64,000 bases of DNA from Marilutibacter chinensis. GTDB taxonomy: Bacteria; Pseudomonadota; Gammaproteobacteria; Xanthomonadales; Xanthomonadaceae. Of this stretch, positions 53,132-62,880 are shown one piece after another. The stretch lies in the NCBI RefSeq assembly GCF_021725675.1, contig NZ_JAKJPO010000001.1:1116001-1180000 (forward strand), in the 5' to 3' direction. Both the position numbers and the translations under genes were made by a program. The notes beneath the pieces are model-generated. The model made no database searches. It was given only the letters and a program-made list of their open reading frames with translations, and was not told the origin of the DNA. The stretch's first letter is position 1, and each line of letters starts with the position of its first letter.

Positions 53132-53493
53132 TCGGACAGCTCCCCCAGGACGGAATCGACGGAATCGCGGGTCGCGCGCCAGGCGGCGGCCCAGTCGCGC
53201 AGGGCTTCGCGCCCGGCGCCGGTGATGCGGTAGTAGCGCCGCGGCGGCCCGGCCACGGACGGCTCGACGAAGCTGTCGAGCAGGCCGGCGGCACCGAGGT
53301 TGCGCAGCACCGGATACAACGCGCTCTGCTTGCCGCTGAGCACGCCCTCGCCTTCGCGTTCGAGCCGCTTGGCGATCTGGTAGCCGTACATCGGCTCCCC
53401 GGCCGCGGCCAGCACCGCGAGCAGGGTCAGCGAGACCGTGCCGGTGCTGAGCTCCTTGTGGAACTTGCGCAACTGGAGTTCGAGATCGGTCAT
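53128..53493 (-). CDS. PadR family transcriptional regulator
   Basis: This 121-residue PadR/PadR-s1 regulator has a winged helix-turn-helix at residues ~16-90 (LLAVLAAAGEPMYGYQIAKR, SALYPVLRNLGAAGLL and the wing RRYYRITGAGREAL) and a short C-terminal dimerisation helix. It is translationally coupled to the HAAS sensor gene, so repressor and membrane partner are made together. The upstream region has a perfect ATACTAGTAT palindrome that could be its own operator. Confidence 0.92.
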   Translation of the reverse strand: MTDLELQLRKFHKELSTGTVSLTLLAVLAAAGEPMYGYQIAKRLEREGEGVLSGKQSALYPVLRNLGAAGLLDSFVEPSVAGPPRRYYRITGAGREALRDWAAAWRATRDSVDSVLGELSE

Positions 53494-53547
53494 CGGTGGG
53501 CTCCAGGGCCGGATCGGGGCACGGATGCATTCACTAGCTTGAAGTGG

Positions 53548-53557
53548 ATACTAGTAT
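53548..53557. promoter_or_regulatory. ATACTAGTAT palindrome upstream of padR
   Basis: A 10-bp perfect palindrome lies 55 bases before the padR start, in an AT-rich tract with further CTAG motifs (near 53534 and 53582) and TTGCTA/TATAG promoter-like words. CTAG-centred palindromes are rare in GC-rich genomes. It is a candidate autoregulatory operator. Confidence 0.5.
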
Positions 53558-53704
53558 TCAGTTCTCTATAGCAAATGTGCTTCTAGTCATGCCCCGCCGG
53601 TTCGCGGCCGGGCCGAGCGCCGGATCCGGCACCGGCGTCGGCGGATCAGGCAGAATCGGGACCGTCGATCCGCCGCCGTCCCACCACCCAGAAGGGAGCC
53701 ACCC

Positions 53705-54637
53705 GTGCCAGACCCGATCCGTGCCGCGCTCGTCCTGCCCCTCGCCGCCCTGCTTGGCGCCGTCACGCCGCCGGCCCCGGCCGCCGAACCGGACGCGGGC
53801 AAGCCGCGCACGATGCAGGAGATCATCGATGCCGCGAAACCATCGGACTGGCGCACGCCGGATCCGGCCAACACCCTGTACATGGAGCTGGAAAGCGGTC
53901 GGGTGATCATCGAGCTGGCCCCCGCGTTCGCGCCCGAACACGTCGGCAACATCCGTACCTTCGCGCGCGAGGGCTACTGGAACGGCATGGCGATCAAGCG
54001 CTCCCAGGACAACTTCGTCGTGCAGTGGGGCGATCCGCGCGGCGAGGACGAGGACGGCAAGCCGCTGGGCTCGGCCAGGGCGAAGCTGCCGGCCGAGTTC
54101 AGCCGCGGCAGCCGGGGGCTGGATTTCCATCCGCTGCCCGACGCCGACGGCTGGGCGGCCGAAGTCGGCTTCGCCGACGGCTTCCCCGCCGGCCGCGACA
54201 CCGGCGAAGACCAGGCATGGATGGCCCACTGCTACGGTGCGGTCGGCGCGGGCCGCAATCTCGAGCCCGACTCCAGCGACGGCAGCGAGCTGTACGTGGT
54301 GATCGGCCAGTCGCCGCGCCAGCTCGACCGCAACATCACCGTGGTCGGCCGGGTGATCGACGGCATGGAACGGCTGTCGGTGCTGCCGCGCGGCAGCGGT
54401 CCGCTGGGCTTCTACGAGGACCCTGCGCAGTACGTGCCGATCCGCTCGATCACGCTGGCCTCCGAGCTGCCCGTGGCGGAGCGCTCGCCGCTGCAGGTGC
54501 TGCGCACCGACACGCCGCTGTTCGACGAACTGGTCGAGGCCCGCCGCAACCGCCGCGACGACTTCTACAAGCGCCCGGCCGGGCACATCGACCTGTGCAA
54601 TGTGCCGATCCCGACGCGGATGCCCGACCCGGCATAG
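53705..54637 (+). CDS. periplasmic cyclophilin-type peptidyl-prolyl isomerase
   Basis: This 310-residue exported cyclophilin-fold isomerase has a signal peptide ending near PAPAAEP (~residue 27). The cyclophilin fold is seen as [39 protein letters not shown], a long acidic insertion and [30 protein letters not shown]. The gene starts at GTG with AGAAGGGAG upstream. It is plus-strand, divergent from padR, and ends six bases from the convergent speG gene. The arginine of the canonical active site lies in [15 protein letters not shown]. Confidence 0.9.
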   Translation: MPDPIRAALVLPLAALLGAVTPPAPAAEPDAGKPRTMQEIIDAAKPSDWRTPDPANTLYMELESGRVIIELAPAFAPEHVGNIRTFAREGYWNGMAIKRSQDNFVVQWGDPRGEDEDGKPLGSARAKLPAEFSRGSRGLDFHPLPDADGWAAEVGFADGFPAGRDTGEDQAWMAHCYGAVGAGRNLEPDSSDGSELYVVIGQSPRQLDRNITVVGRVIDGMERLSVLPRGSGPLGFYEDPAQYVPIRSITLASELPVAERSPLQVLRTDTPLFDELVEARRNRRDDFYKRPAGHIDLCNVPIPTRMPDPA

Positions 54638-54642
54638 CCGGC

Positions 54643-55203
54643 TCAGGCGTCGCGGCGGACTTCGTCGCGGCCCAGCGCCTGGTGCTGGAACAGGGCCATG
54701 CGGATCACGCTGTGATAGCGGCCGTCGCTGAAGTACTCGTCGACCAGCACGCCCTCGCGCCGGAAGCCGACGCTTTCGTAGACGTGGATCGCCTTGGCGT
54801 TGTCGACGTCGACCAGCAGGTAGAGCTTGTACAGGTTCAGCACGCGGAACGCGTAGTTGATCGCGCGCAGGGTCGCCGCGCGCGCGTAGCCGCGTCCCTG
54901 CGATTCGGGCGAGACCATGATCAGGAATTCGGCGCGACGGTGCAGGTGGTCGATCTCGACCAGCTCGACCAGGCCGACCCTCTGGCGCTGGTCGTTCTCG
55001 ATGATGAAGCGCCGCTCCGACTGGTCGTGGATGTGCTTGCGGTACAGCTCCTCGAGTTCGACGAAGGACTCGTAGGGTTCCTCGAACCAGTACGCCATCA
55101 CGCTGCGGTTGTTGTTCAGCGTATGGACGAAATGCAGGTCGTCCCGCTCCAGCGGACGGAGAGTGACCGAAGCCGGCGGCGGCTTGTCGTGTTCGGCGTT
55201 CAT
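54643..55203 (-). CDS. speG: SpeG-like spermidine N-acetyltransferase
   Basis: This 186-residue GNAT acetyltransferase closely resembles spermidine N1-acetyltransferase SpeG. It shows [40 protein letters not shown], the acetyl-CoA loop [20 protein letters not shown] and [20 protein letters not shown]. SpeG lowers free polyamine under stress. A TTG three codons upstream is also possible, but the ATG at 55203 ([13 protein letters not shown]) is preferred. The enzyme activity is inferred from close similarity, as GNAT specificities vary. Confidence 0.88.
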   Translation of the reverse strand: MNAEHDKPPPASVTLRPLERDDLHFVHTLNNNRSVMAYWFEEPYESFVELEELYRKHIHDQSERRFIIENDQRQRVGLVELVEIDHLHRRAEFLIMVSPESQGRGYARAATLRAINYAFRVLNLYKLYLLVDVDNAKAIHVYESVGFRREGVLVDEYFSDGRYHSVIRMALFQHQALGRDEVRRDA

Positions 55204-55335
55204 GCGCGACAACTTAGCCCAGGCGCCTTAGCGCGGCGTGACAGTCGCCACGTCACGACCGGCGACGGCACTGCCATCACGCGACCTTAGCTGCCGCCCG
55301 CCTAGCCTGAGCCCAGGCCAACCGGAGTCCCGAAC

Positions 55336-55632
55336 ATGCCCCTGCTGCGGCTGCGCGTGACCGGCAACGACGACCGCGCCCGCGCGATCGCCAATCTCCT
55401 GTCCAGCCTGGAGGGCGTCGACCATATCGAGGAAATCGCCGATCTCATGCCGCACATGGACGACCCCGATTCGAGCTCGGCCGGCCTGCCCGACGACCAG
55501 GGACCCGGGGTGCACGAGCTGGAGGTGGAGGTGTCCAACGCCTATTCGGCCAATCGCGTCCGCCGCGCGGTCGATGCGCTGGCGTCCGAGCTCGACGTGC
55601 TGGTCGAGTTCGAGGTCGAAGAGGAGCGCTAG
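55336..55632 (+). CDS. small acidic hypothetical protein (98 aa)
   Basis: The 98-residue acidic protein has GGAG eight bases before its ATG. A beta-alpha-beta-like start (PLLRLRVTGNDDRARAIANL) and a repeated-looking end (ELEVEVSNAYSANRVRRAVD, then LVEFEVEEER) suggest two ferredoxin-like halves, reminiscent of an ACT-type fold. No family was identified. It is monocistronic between speG and the DUF4349 gene. Confidence 0.7.
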   Translation: MPLLRLRVTGNDDRARAIANLLSSLEGVDHIEEIADLMPHMDDPDSSSAGLPDDQGPGVHELEVEVSNAYSANRVRRAVDALASELDVLVEFEVEEER

Positions 55633-55726
55633 GAAACAGGCCCGCGGGATTCGCCCCCCTTCGCAGCGGCTCCGTTGTCACGGGAACTCGTCGACGATCC
55701 CGTGCACAGGCGGGCACATTGCAGGC

Positions 55727-56596
55727 TCAGGCGCTTCTTCGCAGCCGCGCGCGGCGGCGCCAGCGTCGCACCAGAGCCACCGCGATCGCCAACAGCACTC
55801 CCAGCGGAATCAGGAACGCCAACGCGCGGATGGTCCACGCGGTCCCCATCGACAGGGTCGCGCCGAAATCGCGCACCGCCTGCACGATCTCGTTGCGCCC
55901 GGCCTGCCCGCCGGTCGGGCTGAAGGCCAGGGTCAACAGCTGGGTATCGATGCGGCGGCGATGCTGCGCGCCCTCGCGTTCGGCGGCGTCCAGCCGCGCC
56001 CGTGTCGCCGCCATCCGCTCGGCCAGCGCGATCATGTCGGCGACGGCAAGGTCTCGCCGCTGCTGGAATTCCTGCAGGCGCTGCAGTTCGGTACGCAGCC
56101 GGTCCTGCTCCAGCGCATTGTCGCGAACCACCACCGCCAGGTCCTCTGCATGGGTGCTGCGGCTGCCGAATTCGGCGCCCTCGCCGGCCATCGCGATCAT
56201 CGGCTCGACCCCGGACGGCACGATACGCACGGTGACACTGGCGGACGGATGATCGCCGCCCTGCTGGCTGATGTTGAGCAGCACGCATTCGCCAAACCGG
56301 CGCTCCCGGCATGCCGCCTGCACGGCCGCGTGCCGCGGCGCGATCTCCTCGACCGGCAGGCGGACCGCGATATGGTGCTCGTAGGCGAGCATCGCCCCGG
56401 TCGCACCGCCACCGGCATCGGTGGGCGCGGCCTTCATTTCCATCGCCGGGCCCGACGCAGCGGCGGATTGATGCTGGGCATACGGGTCGGAACAGGCGGC
56501 CAGCAGCGATACGGCCAACGCCGCAACGAACAGCAACCCGCCGGTCGCGCGAACCGGCATGACGGGCATTCGACGACGGTCTCGAGAGAAGTGCAT
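55727..56596 (-). CDS. DUF4349 lipoprotein
   Basis: This 289-residue predicted lipoprotein has a signal with lipobox LLAAC near residue 34. A coiled-coil/periplasmic domain of the DUF4349 type follows, with RSTHAEDLAVVVRDNALEQD (a conserved DxxV-like heptad region) and a long helical stretch (LQRLQEFQQRRDLAVADMIA). A C-terminal membrane helix (AFLIPLGVLLAIAVALVRRW) precedes a basic tail. The start is set at 56596 with AGGAAA upstream; the distance to the hydrophobic core is long. It lies 53 bp after the end of the membrane operon and may be its last gene. Confidence 0.82.
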   Translation of the reverse strand: MHFSRDRRRMPVMPVRATGGLLFVAALAVSLLAACSDPYAQHQSAAASGPAMEMKAAPTDAGGGATGAMLAYEHHIAVRLPVEEIAPRHAAVQAACRERRFGECVLLNISQQGGDHPSASVTVRIVPSGVEPMIAMAGEGAEFGSRSTHAEDLAVVVRDNALEQDRLRTELQRLQEFQQRRDLAVADMIALAERMAATRARLDAAEREGAQHRRRIDTQLLTLAFSPTGGQAGRNEIVQAVRDFGATLSMGTAWTIRALAFLIPLGVLLAIAVALVRRWRRRARLRRSA

Positions 56597-56648
56597 CCGT
56601 TGCGTTTCCTGATGAAGGGACCGCGCCAAGACTATCCCAGCCGGTCCC

Positions 56649-58508
56649 TCATCCGGTCATCCGGATGCCGCGCCGCCAGCGCTCCAGCCCCCACAACGCG
56701 GCGATCGAGGCAACCCAGGCCAGGAACCAGGGCCAGGACGCGCCGCGACGCGCCGCAGTGGCGCCGGTGTCCCGCGTCGCTGCTGGCGGAAGCACCACGT
56801 CCCCGACCCGTTGCAGGGTGCGGTCGCGCCGTTCGGCGGCACGCAGGCCAGGGGCGGCCCCGGCCGCACGGACGAAGAACGGCCAGCTGTCGGCACCCTG
56901 CCGCAGCCGGTGCCAGCCCGGGGTCCGCGGCCAGTATCCGGCGCAACGGCCGGGACCGGCGAGCGGGTCGATCAGCAGCGGCGTCGCGGTGCCGTCGGGC
57001 GCGACTGCCATGGCGTCGTCGGCGACCGCGCAGATGCGGGTGCGGACGCCCTCGCGCGGGTCGGCCTCGAAGCGCGGCGGCATGCCGGCGGCGCGTGCGA
57101 CCGTTGCGAAGGCCGTGCTCCACAGCTCGCCATGCAGGTCGCCGCGGCCGGACAGCGGCAACCGGTAGCTGTCGACCAGCGTGGTGATGCCGATGCGGCC
57201 GCGCCCTTCGGCGCGCCAGTACAGCCAGGGCGAACCAGCGATGCCGCTCACCGGGACCGCGGCGTCCGTGCCAATGCGGAGGTCCCGGCGCAGCAGCCGT
57301 GGCGGCGGTGCGGCGGCGAGCTCCACGTCCAGCGGCGCATCCTCGCTGCCGTTGCCGAGACGGGCGCGCAAAGTGGCTTCGTCCAGGCCTTCGGAGTGCG
57401 GCAACGCCAGCGCGACGGTGCCAGTGCCGGCCGATACCGGGAGGCCCAGCGCAGCCAACTGTTCCCGGGTCTGCCGCGACAACGGCCCGGTCGCGCGCAA
57501 CAGCACGCCCAGCCCTTCGCGCACCGCGGCAAGCAGGGACGTCCGCCTGGTTTCACCCAGCGACGCCCAGGCACGCTCGTCGAGCACGACCAGATCGAAG
57601 CCGCGCAGGGTTTCCGCGTCCATCGGCGACGGCGGATCGCCCAACTGCACGCCGCCGCCGACCGCCAACTGGGCATGCAGCGCCATGCCGGCATCCTCGG
57701 CCCAGCGGCGCAGCGCGCGCAGTTCGGGATTCGGGGCGCCCGCCATGAGCAGCACGCGCGGTGCCGGCGCGTCGGCGATCGACAACGGCACGTCGAGTGT
57801 CTCGACGGGCTCTCCGGCAGCGTCGCGCACGCGCAGGGCGAACGTTGCGATGCCCGGGGCGCGGACCGTCGCATCCAGCGTGAAGGCACCATCCTCCTCC
57901 AACCCGGTGTCATCCACCCGCTGTCCGGCCGGATCGATCAGTTCGACGCTGCCTCCCTCGACCCCATTCACGCGTCCGGACACCGTGAAGACGTCGCCGG
58001 CGGCGACTTCATCCGGCAACCACAGCCCGGTCACGCCGGTCGGCAGCGGCGCCGGATCGAACACCAGGGGAAAGCCTTCCACGGCGGTCAGGTCGCGCGC
58101 GTCGAGTCCTGCGCCGACCACGTGGATGCGTGCGGTTCCGGGATGACGCCGCAGCGCGGTAGCGAGATCGGGTACCGCTTCGGCATCGCCGAACACCGGC
58201 ACCTCCGGCAGTGCCACCAGCACCTCGCCCTGTTCGGACGTGGCCAGCTGCACGCGGCTGGCTCCCGCGGTGAGCACGGTCAGCGTACCGCTGCGGACGG
58301 CGACGGGCGGCGGCACGAGGGTGCGATACAACAGCAACGCACACAGCGGCTGCAGCGCCAGCAGCAACGCGAGCCGCCAGCCGTGCGACCGCGCGGGTCC
58401 GCGCCATTGCCGCGACAGCAGTCGCGCCCACGCGATGACGACCGCAAGCGCCAGCAACGCGACGAGCCCCCCCTGGGCCAGGCCTTCATTGGTCAAATCG
58501 ATGTTCAT
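56649..58508 (-). CDS. membrane protein with vWA/carboxypeptidase-regulatory-like region (last operon gene)
   Basis: This 619-residue protein has two N-terminal membrane helices (~12-30 and ~46-62) and a C-terminal one (PWFLAWVASIAALWGLERWR). Between them is a periplasmic-type region with an Ig/beta-sandwich-like segment (DVFTVSGRVNGVEGGSVELI) and a glutamine-amidotransferase-like fold (RVLLMAGAPNPELRALRRWA, LVVLDERAWASLGETRR). It is coupled to the DUF4175 gene by ATGA. The family is usually annotated as hypothetical beside MoxR clusters. Function is unknown. Confidence 0.85.
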   Translation of the reverse strand: MNIDLTNEGLAQGGLVALLALAVVIAWARLLSRQWRGPARSHGWRLALLLALQPLCALLLYRTLVPPPVAVRSGTLTVLTAGASRVQLATSEQGEVLVALPEVPVFGDAEAVPDLATALRRHPGTARIHVVGAGLDARDLTAVEGFPLVFDPAPLPTGVTGLWLPDEVAAGDVFTVSGRVNGVEGGSVELIDPAGQRVDDTGLEEDGAFTLDATVRAPGIATFALRVRDAAGEPVETLDVPLSIADAPAPRVLLMAGAPNPELRALRRWAEDAGMALHAQLAVGGGVQLGDPPSPMDAETLRGFDLVVLDERAWASLGETRRTSLLAAVREGLGVLLRATGPLSRQTREQLAALGLPVSAGTGTVALALPHSEGLDEATLRARLGNGSEDAPLDVELAAAPPPRLLRRDLRIGTDAAVPVSGIAGSPWLYWRAEGRGRIGITTLVDSYRLPLSGRGDLHGELWSTAFATVARAAGMPPRFEADPREGVRTRICAVADDAMAVAPDGTATPLLIDPLAGPGRCAGYWPRTPGWHRLRQGADSWPFFVRAAGAAPGLRAAERRDRTLQRVGDVVLPPAATRDTGATAARRGASWPWFLAWVASIAALWGLERWRRGIRMTG

Positions 58509-60790
58509 CGCGACGGCTCTCCCAGCGCATCGAGATAACGTTCGCCTTCGCCGTCGATGCCATCGCGCCGGGACACTGCGGCGGGCGGACGCGACATCGC
58601 GCTCCACAACAGGCGGCGTAGATCGTCGCGGCAGTCGCCACATTGCGGATCGTTGCGCAGCACGTCGATGGCCGCGACCAGGGCCAGCGGATCGTCCAGG
58701 CGCCCGCCATGGCGTGCCAGCCAGGCCTCGAGCGCGTCGAGATCGGGCTGACCCGACGTCCGTGCACCGGGATCGGTCGCGTCGGCATCGTCGCGTGGCA
58801 CGTCGGCCAACACACGCCAGACCTGTGCCGGCACGTCGTCCGGCACCCGTGCGCCCGCGGCCGGCAACGCGCGACGGGCGATGCCGGCGCGGTCGCCGCT
58901 GAGCCGGCGGCCCTCGTCGATCGGCGGCAGCTCCGACCCTACCCGCGCCAGATAGATGCGGTCGGCCTGCTGCACCTGCTTGATCAGCTCCAATGCACGG
59001 TAGGCGTACGGCAGCGCCTGCTTCGGCTGTCCCTGTCTCAGGCCCAGTTCCGACTGCCACATCTCGCGCAGCGCACTGCGCAGGATCTCGCGGGTCTTCG
59101 GGTCCAGCAGGGTCGCGGCTTCCGGCAGGTCGTGGGTATGCCCGAACTCGGCCAGGACATCGCCGGCGCTGCCGAACACCGCGTCACCGGTGCGTCCGCC
59201 GTGGCCATGCCCGTCGTGGTCATGTCCGGCTTCGTCATGGTCGCGGTCGTCGTCCCTGCTATCCGCATGCCCATCGGCGTCCCTGTCCTCGGCCGCGGCA
59301 CGCGGGGCCTGGCCGAAATCGTCGATCGGCAGCAGCGGCGCGGACGGCGGGGCATCCTCCGCGTCATGGGTCGGCGGCGGATGCCCTGCGCCTTCGCTCT
59401 CCTCGCCGAGAAATCGGCCATAGCGCAGCCGCAGCAGGCGCTGATCGACGCCGAGCGCATCGGAACGATCGAGGAAGCGCTCGGCTGACAGCGATGGTTT
59501 CTCCTTCAACAGCGCCTCGGCATCGATGATGATCTGCCGCTGGCTGCGGAAGTACGCCGGCAGCACCTGCCGCGCCAATCCTTCCAGGCCGCCGACATCC
59601 GGCACGGGTTGCGGCGGCCTGCGCAGGATCAGGCTGGCGCTGCGCGCGGACTGCGGCCCGGGCCGGCGGTTGTCGCGCACCTCCAGCTGCACGACCAGAT
59701 CCTCGCCCCAGGCCAGCGCCAATCCGGCCAAGTCGATGCTCGCCTGGTAGCGCTTGCGGCTGCGCTCGCCGCTTCCGCGCAGGCTCCGCGTGCTTTCCTC
59801 GAACGTGATCTGCTCCCCGCTGCCGCGGGCGACGGTGACGTGCAGGCGGGCATCGGCGTCGATGCCATGGTCGTCGCTGGCCTCGAAGACGACCGACCAG
59901 CCGCGCTGGCCCGGCTTCATCATGCTCAGGCCGGTCTCCGGTTCCAGCACCCGCACCTGCGGCGGCCGGTCCGGGATCGCGTCGAGCCGGTTCAGCGGCG
60001 GCAGCGGCTGCGTCGGCGCGCCGGCCGGCAGGACCCGGTACAGGGCCGAGCGTTCCAGCAGATGATCGGCGATCCATTCGTCGCGTTCGCGCCGCATCTC
60101 GATGCGGCTGCCATCGTGGAATTCCAGCGCGACCGACGCCGGCTGCGGTTCGAAGCGCAGCGCCCAGCGCAGTCTCGACCCCTGCTGGGCCCGGGCATCG
60201 AGAGCGTCGATCTCCCGTTCCGGCAACCCGGTGTAGGCAGGCGGAGAGATCGCCAGGCGTTGCGCGACCCGATGTGGGACGCCATCGCCGCGCGCCTCCG
60301 CCACCGGCGGGACGTCGCCTTGCCTCATGGTTCCGCCACCCGGCCACAGCCACACGCCCACGACGCACAGCGCCGCGGTCCCCCACGCCAACCCCGTCGC
60401 CCGCCGCGACCATGCCGGCCGCAGATCCGGCGCGGCACCGACACGCTCCCGCAACCGGGCGCGTTGCAGGCGCTGCAGCGGGCCGAGCGCGGCGGGGTCG
60501 GCGAACAGCAGCCCGGCGCTGTCCTCCATCGCGGGTTCCTGCGCATCCAGCCGCCGCTGCAGCCACCGCGCATCGAAGCGGCGCATCCGCGATACCGCGG
60601 CAAGCAGCGCAAGCGCACTCGCCGTCGCCCCGGCCAGAAGCGCGAAGCGTATCCCGCCCACACGCCAGCCGACGACCGCGACCGCGCACACGATCGGCAG
60701 CGCGACCGCCAGGGCATCGACGAACACCCGGCGTCTGACCGCGCGCCAACGCTGCCGAAGCACGCCGTCCATGCCGATGGCGCCGCTCAT
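58505..60790 (-). CDS. DUF4175 membrane protein with His/Asp-rich insert
   Basis: The 761-residue protein has two N-terminal membrane helices (~27-66) and one near residue 137, then a large domain matching DUF4175. Residues ~497-532 form a low-complexity His/Asp/Gly stretch (ADGHADSRDDDRDHDEAGHD, then HDGHGHGG) that looks like a metal-binding or flexible linker insert. A helical C-terminal part follows (RSALREMWQSELGLRQGQPK). The start overlaps the BatA-like stop and the end overlaps the next start, so it is one translated chain of the operon. Confidence 0.88.
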   Translation of the reverse strand: MSGAIGMDGVLRQRWRAVRRRVFVDALAVALPIVCAVAVVGWRVGGIRFALLAGATASALALLAAVSRMRRFDARWLQRRLDAQEPAMEDSAGLLFADPAALGPLQRLQRARLRERVGAAPDLRPAWSRRATGLAWGTAALCVVGVWLWPGGGTMRQGDVPPVAEARGDGVPHRVAQRLAISPPAYTGLPEREIDALDARAQQGSRLRWALRFEPQPASVALEFHDGSRIEMRRERDEWIADHLLERSALYRVLPAGAPTQPLPPLNRLDAIPDRPPQVRVLEPETGLSMMKPGQRGWSVVFEASDDHGIDADARLHVTVARGSGEQITFEESTRSLRGSGERSRKRYQASIDLAGLALAWGEDLVVQLEVRDNRRPGPQSARSASLILRRPPQPVPDVGGLEGLARQVLPAYFRSQRQIIIDAEALLKEKPSLSAERFLDRSDALGVDQRLLRLRYGRFLGEESEGAGHPPPTHDAEDAPPSAPLLPIDDFGQAPRAAAEDRDADGHADSRDDDRDHDEAGHDHDGHGHGGRTGDAVFGSAGDVLAEFGHTHDLPEAATLLDPKTREILRSALREMWQSELGLRQGQPKQALPYAYRALELIKQVQQADRIYLARVGSELPPIDEGRRLSGDRAGIARRALPAAGARVPDDVPAQVWRVLADVPRDDADATDPGARTSGQPDLDALEAWLARHGGRLDDPLALVAAIDVLRNDPQCGDCRDDLRRLLWSAMSRPPAAVSRRDGIDGEGERYLDALGEPSR

Positions 60791-61959
60791 TGCCGCGCTT
60801 CACGGCGACGCGAGGTCGCCAGCCAGCGCTCGACCAGCAGGACCAGCGCGATCAGCACCGCCCACCATGGCCGCAGTTCCCGCGGCGGTTGCGGATAGGC
60901 CGTCGCTCCCGTAAGCGGAGCGTACGCCCGCGCCTCGACGCGGGCAGGCGGAGCCGGCGGCCACAGCGACTCGCGCAGGCGTGCGGGAAAGCCGGGATCG
61001 AGCAGTTGCGGCATCGCCGCCGGCGACATCGTGCGGGTCAGGCGCAGCAACCGGCCGCGCCCCAGCGCCGCACTTTCCAGCAACGGCGCGCCTTGTCCGT
61101 CGTGCCAGACGATCGTTGCCGCCCGCACCGGGGCCGGCGCATCGCCGGCCAGGGTCTGCACATCGAGCAAGGCGGTACCGCCATCGACGACCCAGTCCCG
61201 CACCGGCGCCGGCAGCTCGCCCGGCACCAGCCAGACCAGCACACCCTCTTCGGGCAGACGCAACTGCGCGGGCGCGACGACGTCCATCGCCACGGACGCA
61301 TCCGTCGACCCGGATCGCCAGGCGTGTGCGGCCGCGCGCAGGTAGCGCAACGCGGGCATCCCGGGGTCGGCTGCGACCATGTGCAGTGCGGGCGGTGCGA
61401 CCGCGACGGCGGGCGGCGCCGGCATCGCGCCCGGCACCACCTGCCATTCGACCTCGCGCGACAGCACCGGCAACTGCGCGTCGGCATGCTCCAACCGCTG
61501 TGGCACGAGCACGGTAAGCGCCGCGTCGGCCGGCAACTCGGCATCGAGCTGTCGCAGCAGGCTCGCGAACGCAGGCGACCGTTCCGGTGCAGGCTGTCCG
61601 ATCCCGGGGAATCCCGGAGCCAGCCAGCGGATCCGCTCGCGTTCGTCGCCGGTCGCCGGCAGCCGTGCCGGATCGACGCCCGGAATCACCACCGTCCACG
61701 GAGTGCGCGCCTGCTCGCCGTGCAGCACCGGCCGCGCCAGCCACAGCGCGATCAGCGTCAGCAGCAACAGACGCACCAGCAGCAGCGGCCATTCCTCGAA
61801 GCGGATGCGCTGGCGTGGCCGGGGCCGTCGCCGTAGCCAGCGCAGCGCCGCGAACTCGACCGGACGCTGCTCGTTGCGCCGCGCCAGATGGATCAGCAGC
61901 GGCATCAGCAACGCCGCCAATGCGGCCAGCGCGGCAGGCAGCAGCAGACCGAACGGCAT
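60787..61959 (-). CDS. BatA-like membrane protein
   Basis: This 390-residue protein has the BatA N-terminal region (LLIHLARRNEQRPVEFAALR and WPLLLVRLLLLTLIALWLAR as the second helix) that marks MoxR-operon membrane proteins. A periplasmic domain of about 300 residues follows, with a C-terminal membrane helix (WWAVLIALVLLVERWLA). The metal-ion-dependent adhesion motif of a full von Willebrand A domain is not visible, so only the BatA-type anchor is conserved. It overlaps both neighbours (four bases with DUF4175, one with DUF58). Confidence 0.88.
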   Translation of the reverse strand: MPFGLLLPAALAALAALLMPLLIHLARRNEQRPVEFAALRWLRRRPRPRQRIRFEEWPLLLVRLLLLTLIALWLARPVLHGEQARTPWTVVIPGVDPARLPATGDERERIRWLAPGFPGIGQPAPERSPAFASLLRQLDAELPADAALTVLVPQRLEHADAQLPVLSREVEWQVVPGAMPAPPAVAVAPPALHMVAADPGMPALRYLRAAAHAWRSGSTDASVAMDVVAPAQLRLPEEGVLVWLVPGELPAPVRDWVVDGGTALLDVQTLAGDAPAPVRAATIVWHDGQGAPLLESAALGRGRLLRLTRTMSPAAMPQLLDPGFPARLRESLWPPAPPARVEARAYAPLTGATAYPQPPRELRPWWAVLIALVLLVERWLATSRRREARQ

Positions 61960-62876
61960 CAGCGGTGCCTGCCCTCGTGGGCACTGCGGCCGAACAGGCG
62001 TCGCAGCGGCAACTCCAGCGGCTGGTCCAGCGTGTGCTCGACATGGCGGATCCCGGCAGCGTCGAACCGCGCCTTCGTCTCACGGCGCGCCGCACCGAAA
62101 CGCCGCAGGAACTCCTCGCGCAGCGCGGGGCCGTCGCCGAGCAGTTCCTCGCCGGTTTCCGGATCGCGGAACCGGCGACCGTCGCGGAACGGAAAATCGC
62201 GTTCGGCGACCGTCAACAGCCGGATCGCCAGCACCTCGCGACCGGCCGCCGCGAACCGTTCGGCCAGCGCGATGCCATCCCCGTCCAGGCAGTCGCCGAT
62301 CAGCACGACCATGTCGTCCACGGCGATGCGCTCCCACACCGGCAGCAACCGCTCCGCATCCGGGAAGCGGCCGCCGGCGGCGGTTTCGTGCAGGACCCAC
62401 TGCAGCCGGTCGCGATGACGCGGACCGGAGCCGGGCGGTACCAGCCGGATGCCGTCCTCGTGCAGCACGACCAGGCCGCTGCTGTCGTGCTGCTGCAGCG
62501 CGATCTCGGCGATGCAGGCGGCCAATCCACGGGCAGCATGCATGCGGGTGCGCTCCGGCGCGGTCTCGTCGGCCTGTCCCATCGACGCGCTGGCGTCCAG
62601 CAGCAGCCACACGGTGAGCGGGCTCTCGCGTTCGGCCTCGCGGACGAAGAAACGGTCGCTGCGCGCATACAGCTTCCAGTCGATCTGGCGCGGTTCGTCG
62701 CCCTGTTCGTAGGGCCGGTACTGCGAGAACTCCAGGCCGCTGCCGCGGCTGCGGCTGGCATGCATGCCCAGTCCGCGTGCGCCCGCGGCGCGGCGCGGCA
62801 CGATCCGCAGCTCGCGCAGCCGGGCACGCAACTGCGGCGGAATCAGCTGTGGCACCGGCTGCTGCACCGCGATCAC
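61959..62876 (-). CDS. DUF58 protein
   Basis: This 305-residue protein is of the DUF58 family, defined by the central GSGLEFSQYRPYEQGDEPRQ-IDWKLYARSDRFFVREAE motif. It also carries a von Willebrand A-like segment (LTVWLLLDASASMG with the DxSxS metal motif) and DMVVLIGDCLDG. DUF58 proteins are paired with MoxR ATPases, which probably remodel or load them. The start is ATG at 62876, four bases before the moxR stop. It overlaps the BatA-like start by one base (TGATG). Confidence 0.93.
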   Translation of the reverse strand: MIAVQQPVPQLIPPQLRARLRELRIVPRRAAGARGLGMHASRSRGSGLEFSQYRPYEQGDEPRQIDWKLYARSDRFFVREAERESPLTVWLLLDASASMGQADETAPERTRMHAARGLAACIAEIALQQHDSSGLVVLHEDGIRLVPPGSGPRHRDRLQWVLHETAAGGRFPDAERLLPVWERIAVDDMVVLIGDCLDGDGIALAERFAAAGREVLAIRLLTVAERDFPFRDGRRFRDPETGEELLGDGPALREEFLRRFGAARRETKARFDAAGIRHVEHTLDQPLELPLRRLFGRSAHEGRHR

Positions 62877-62880
62877 CGGT

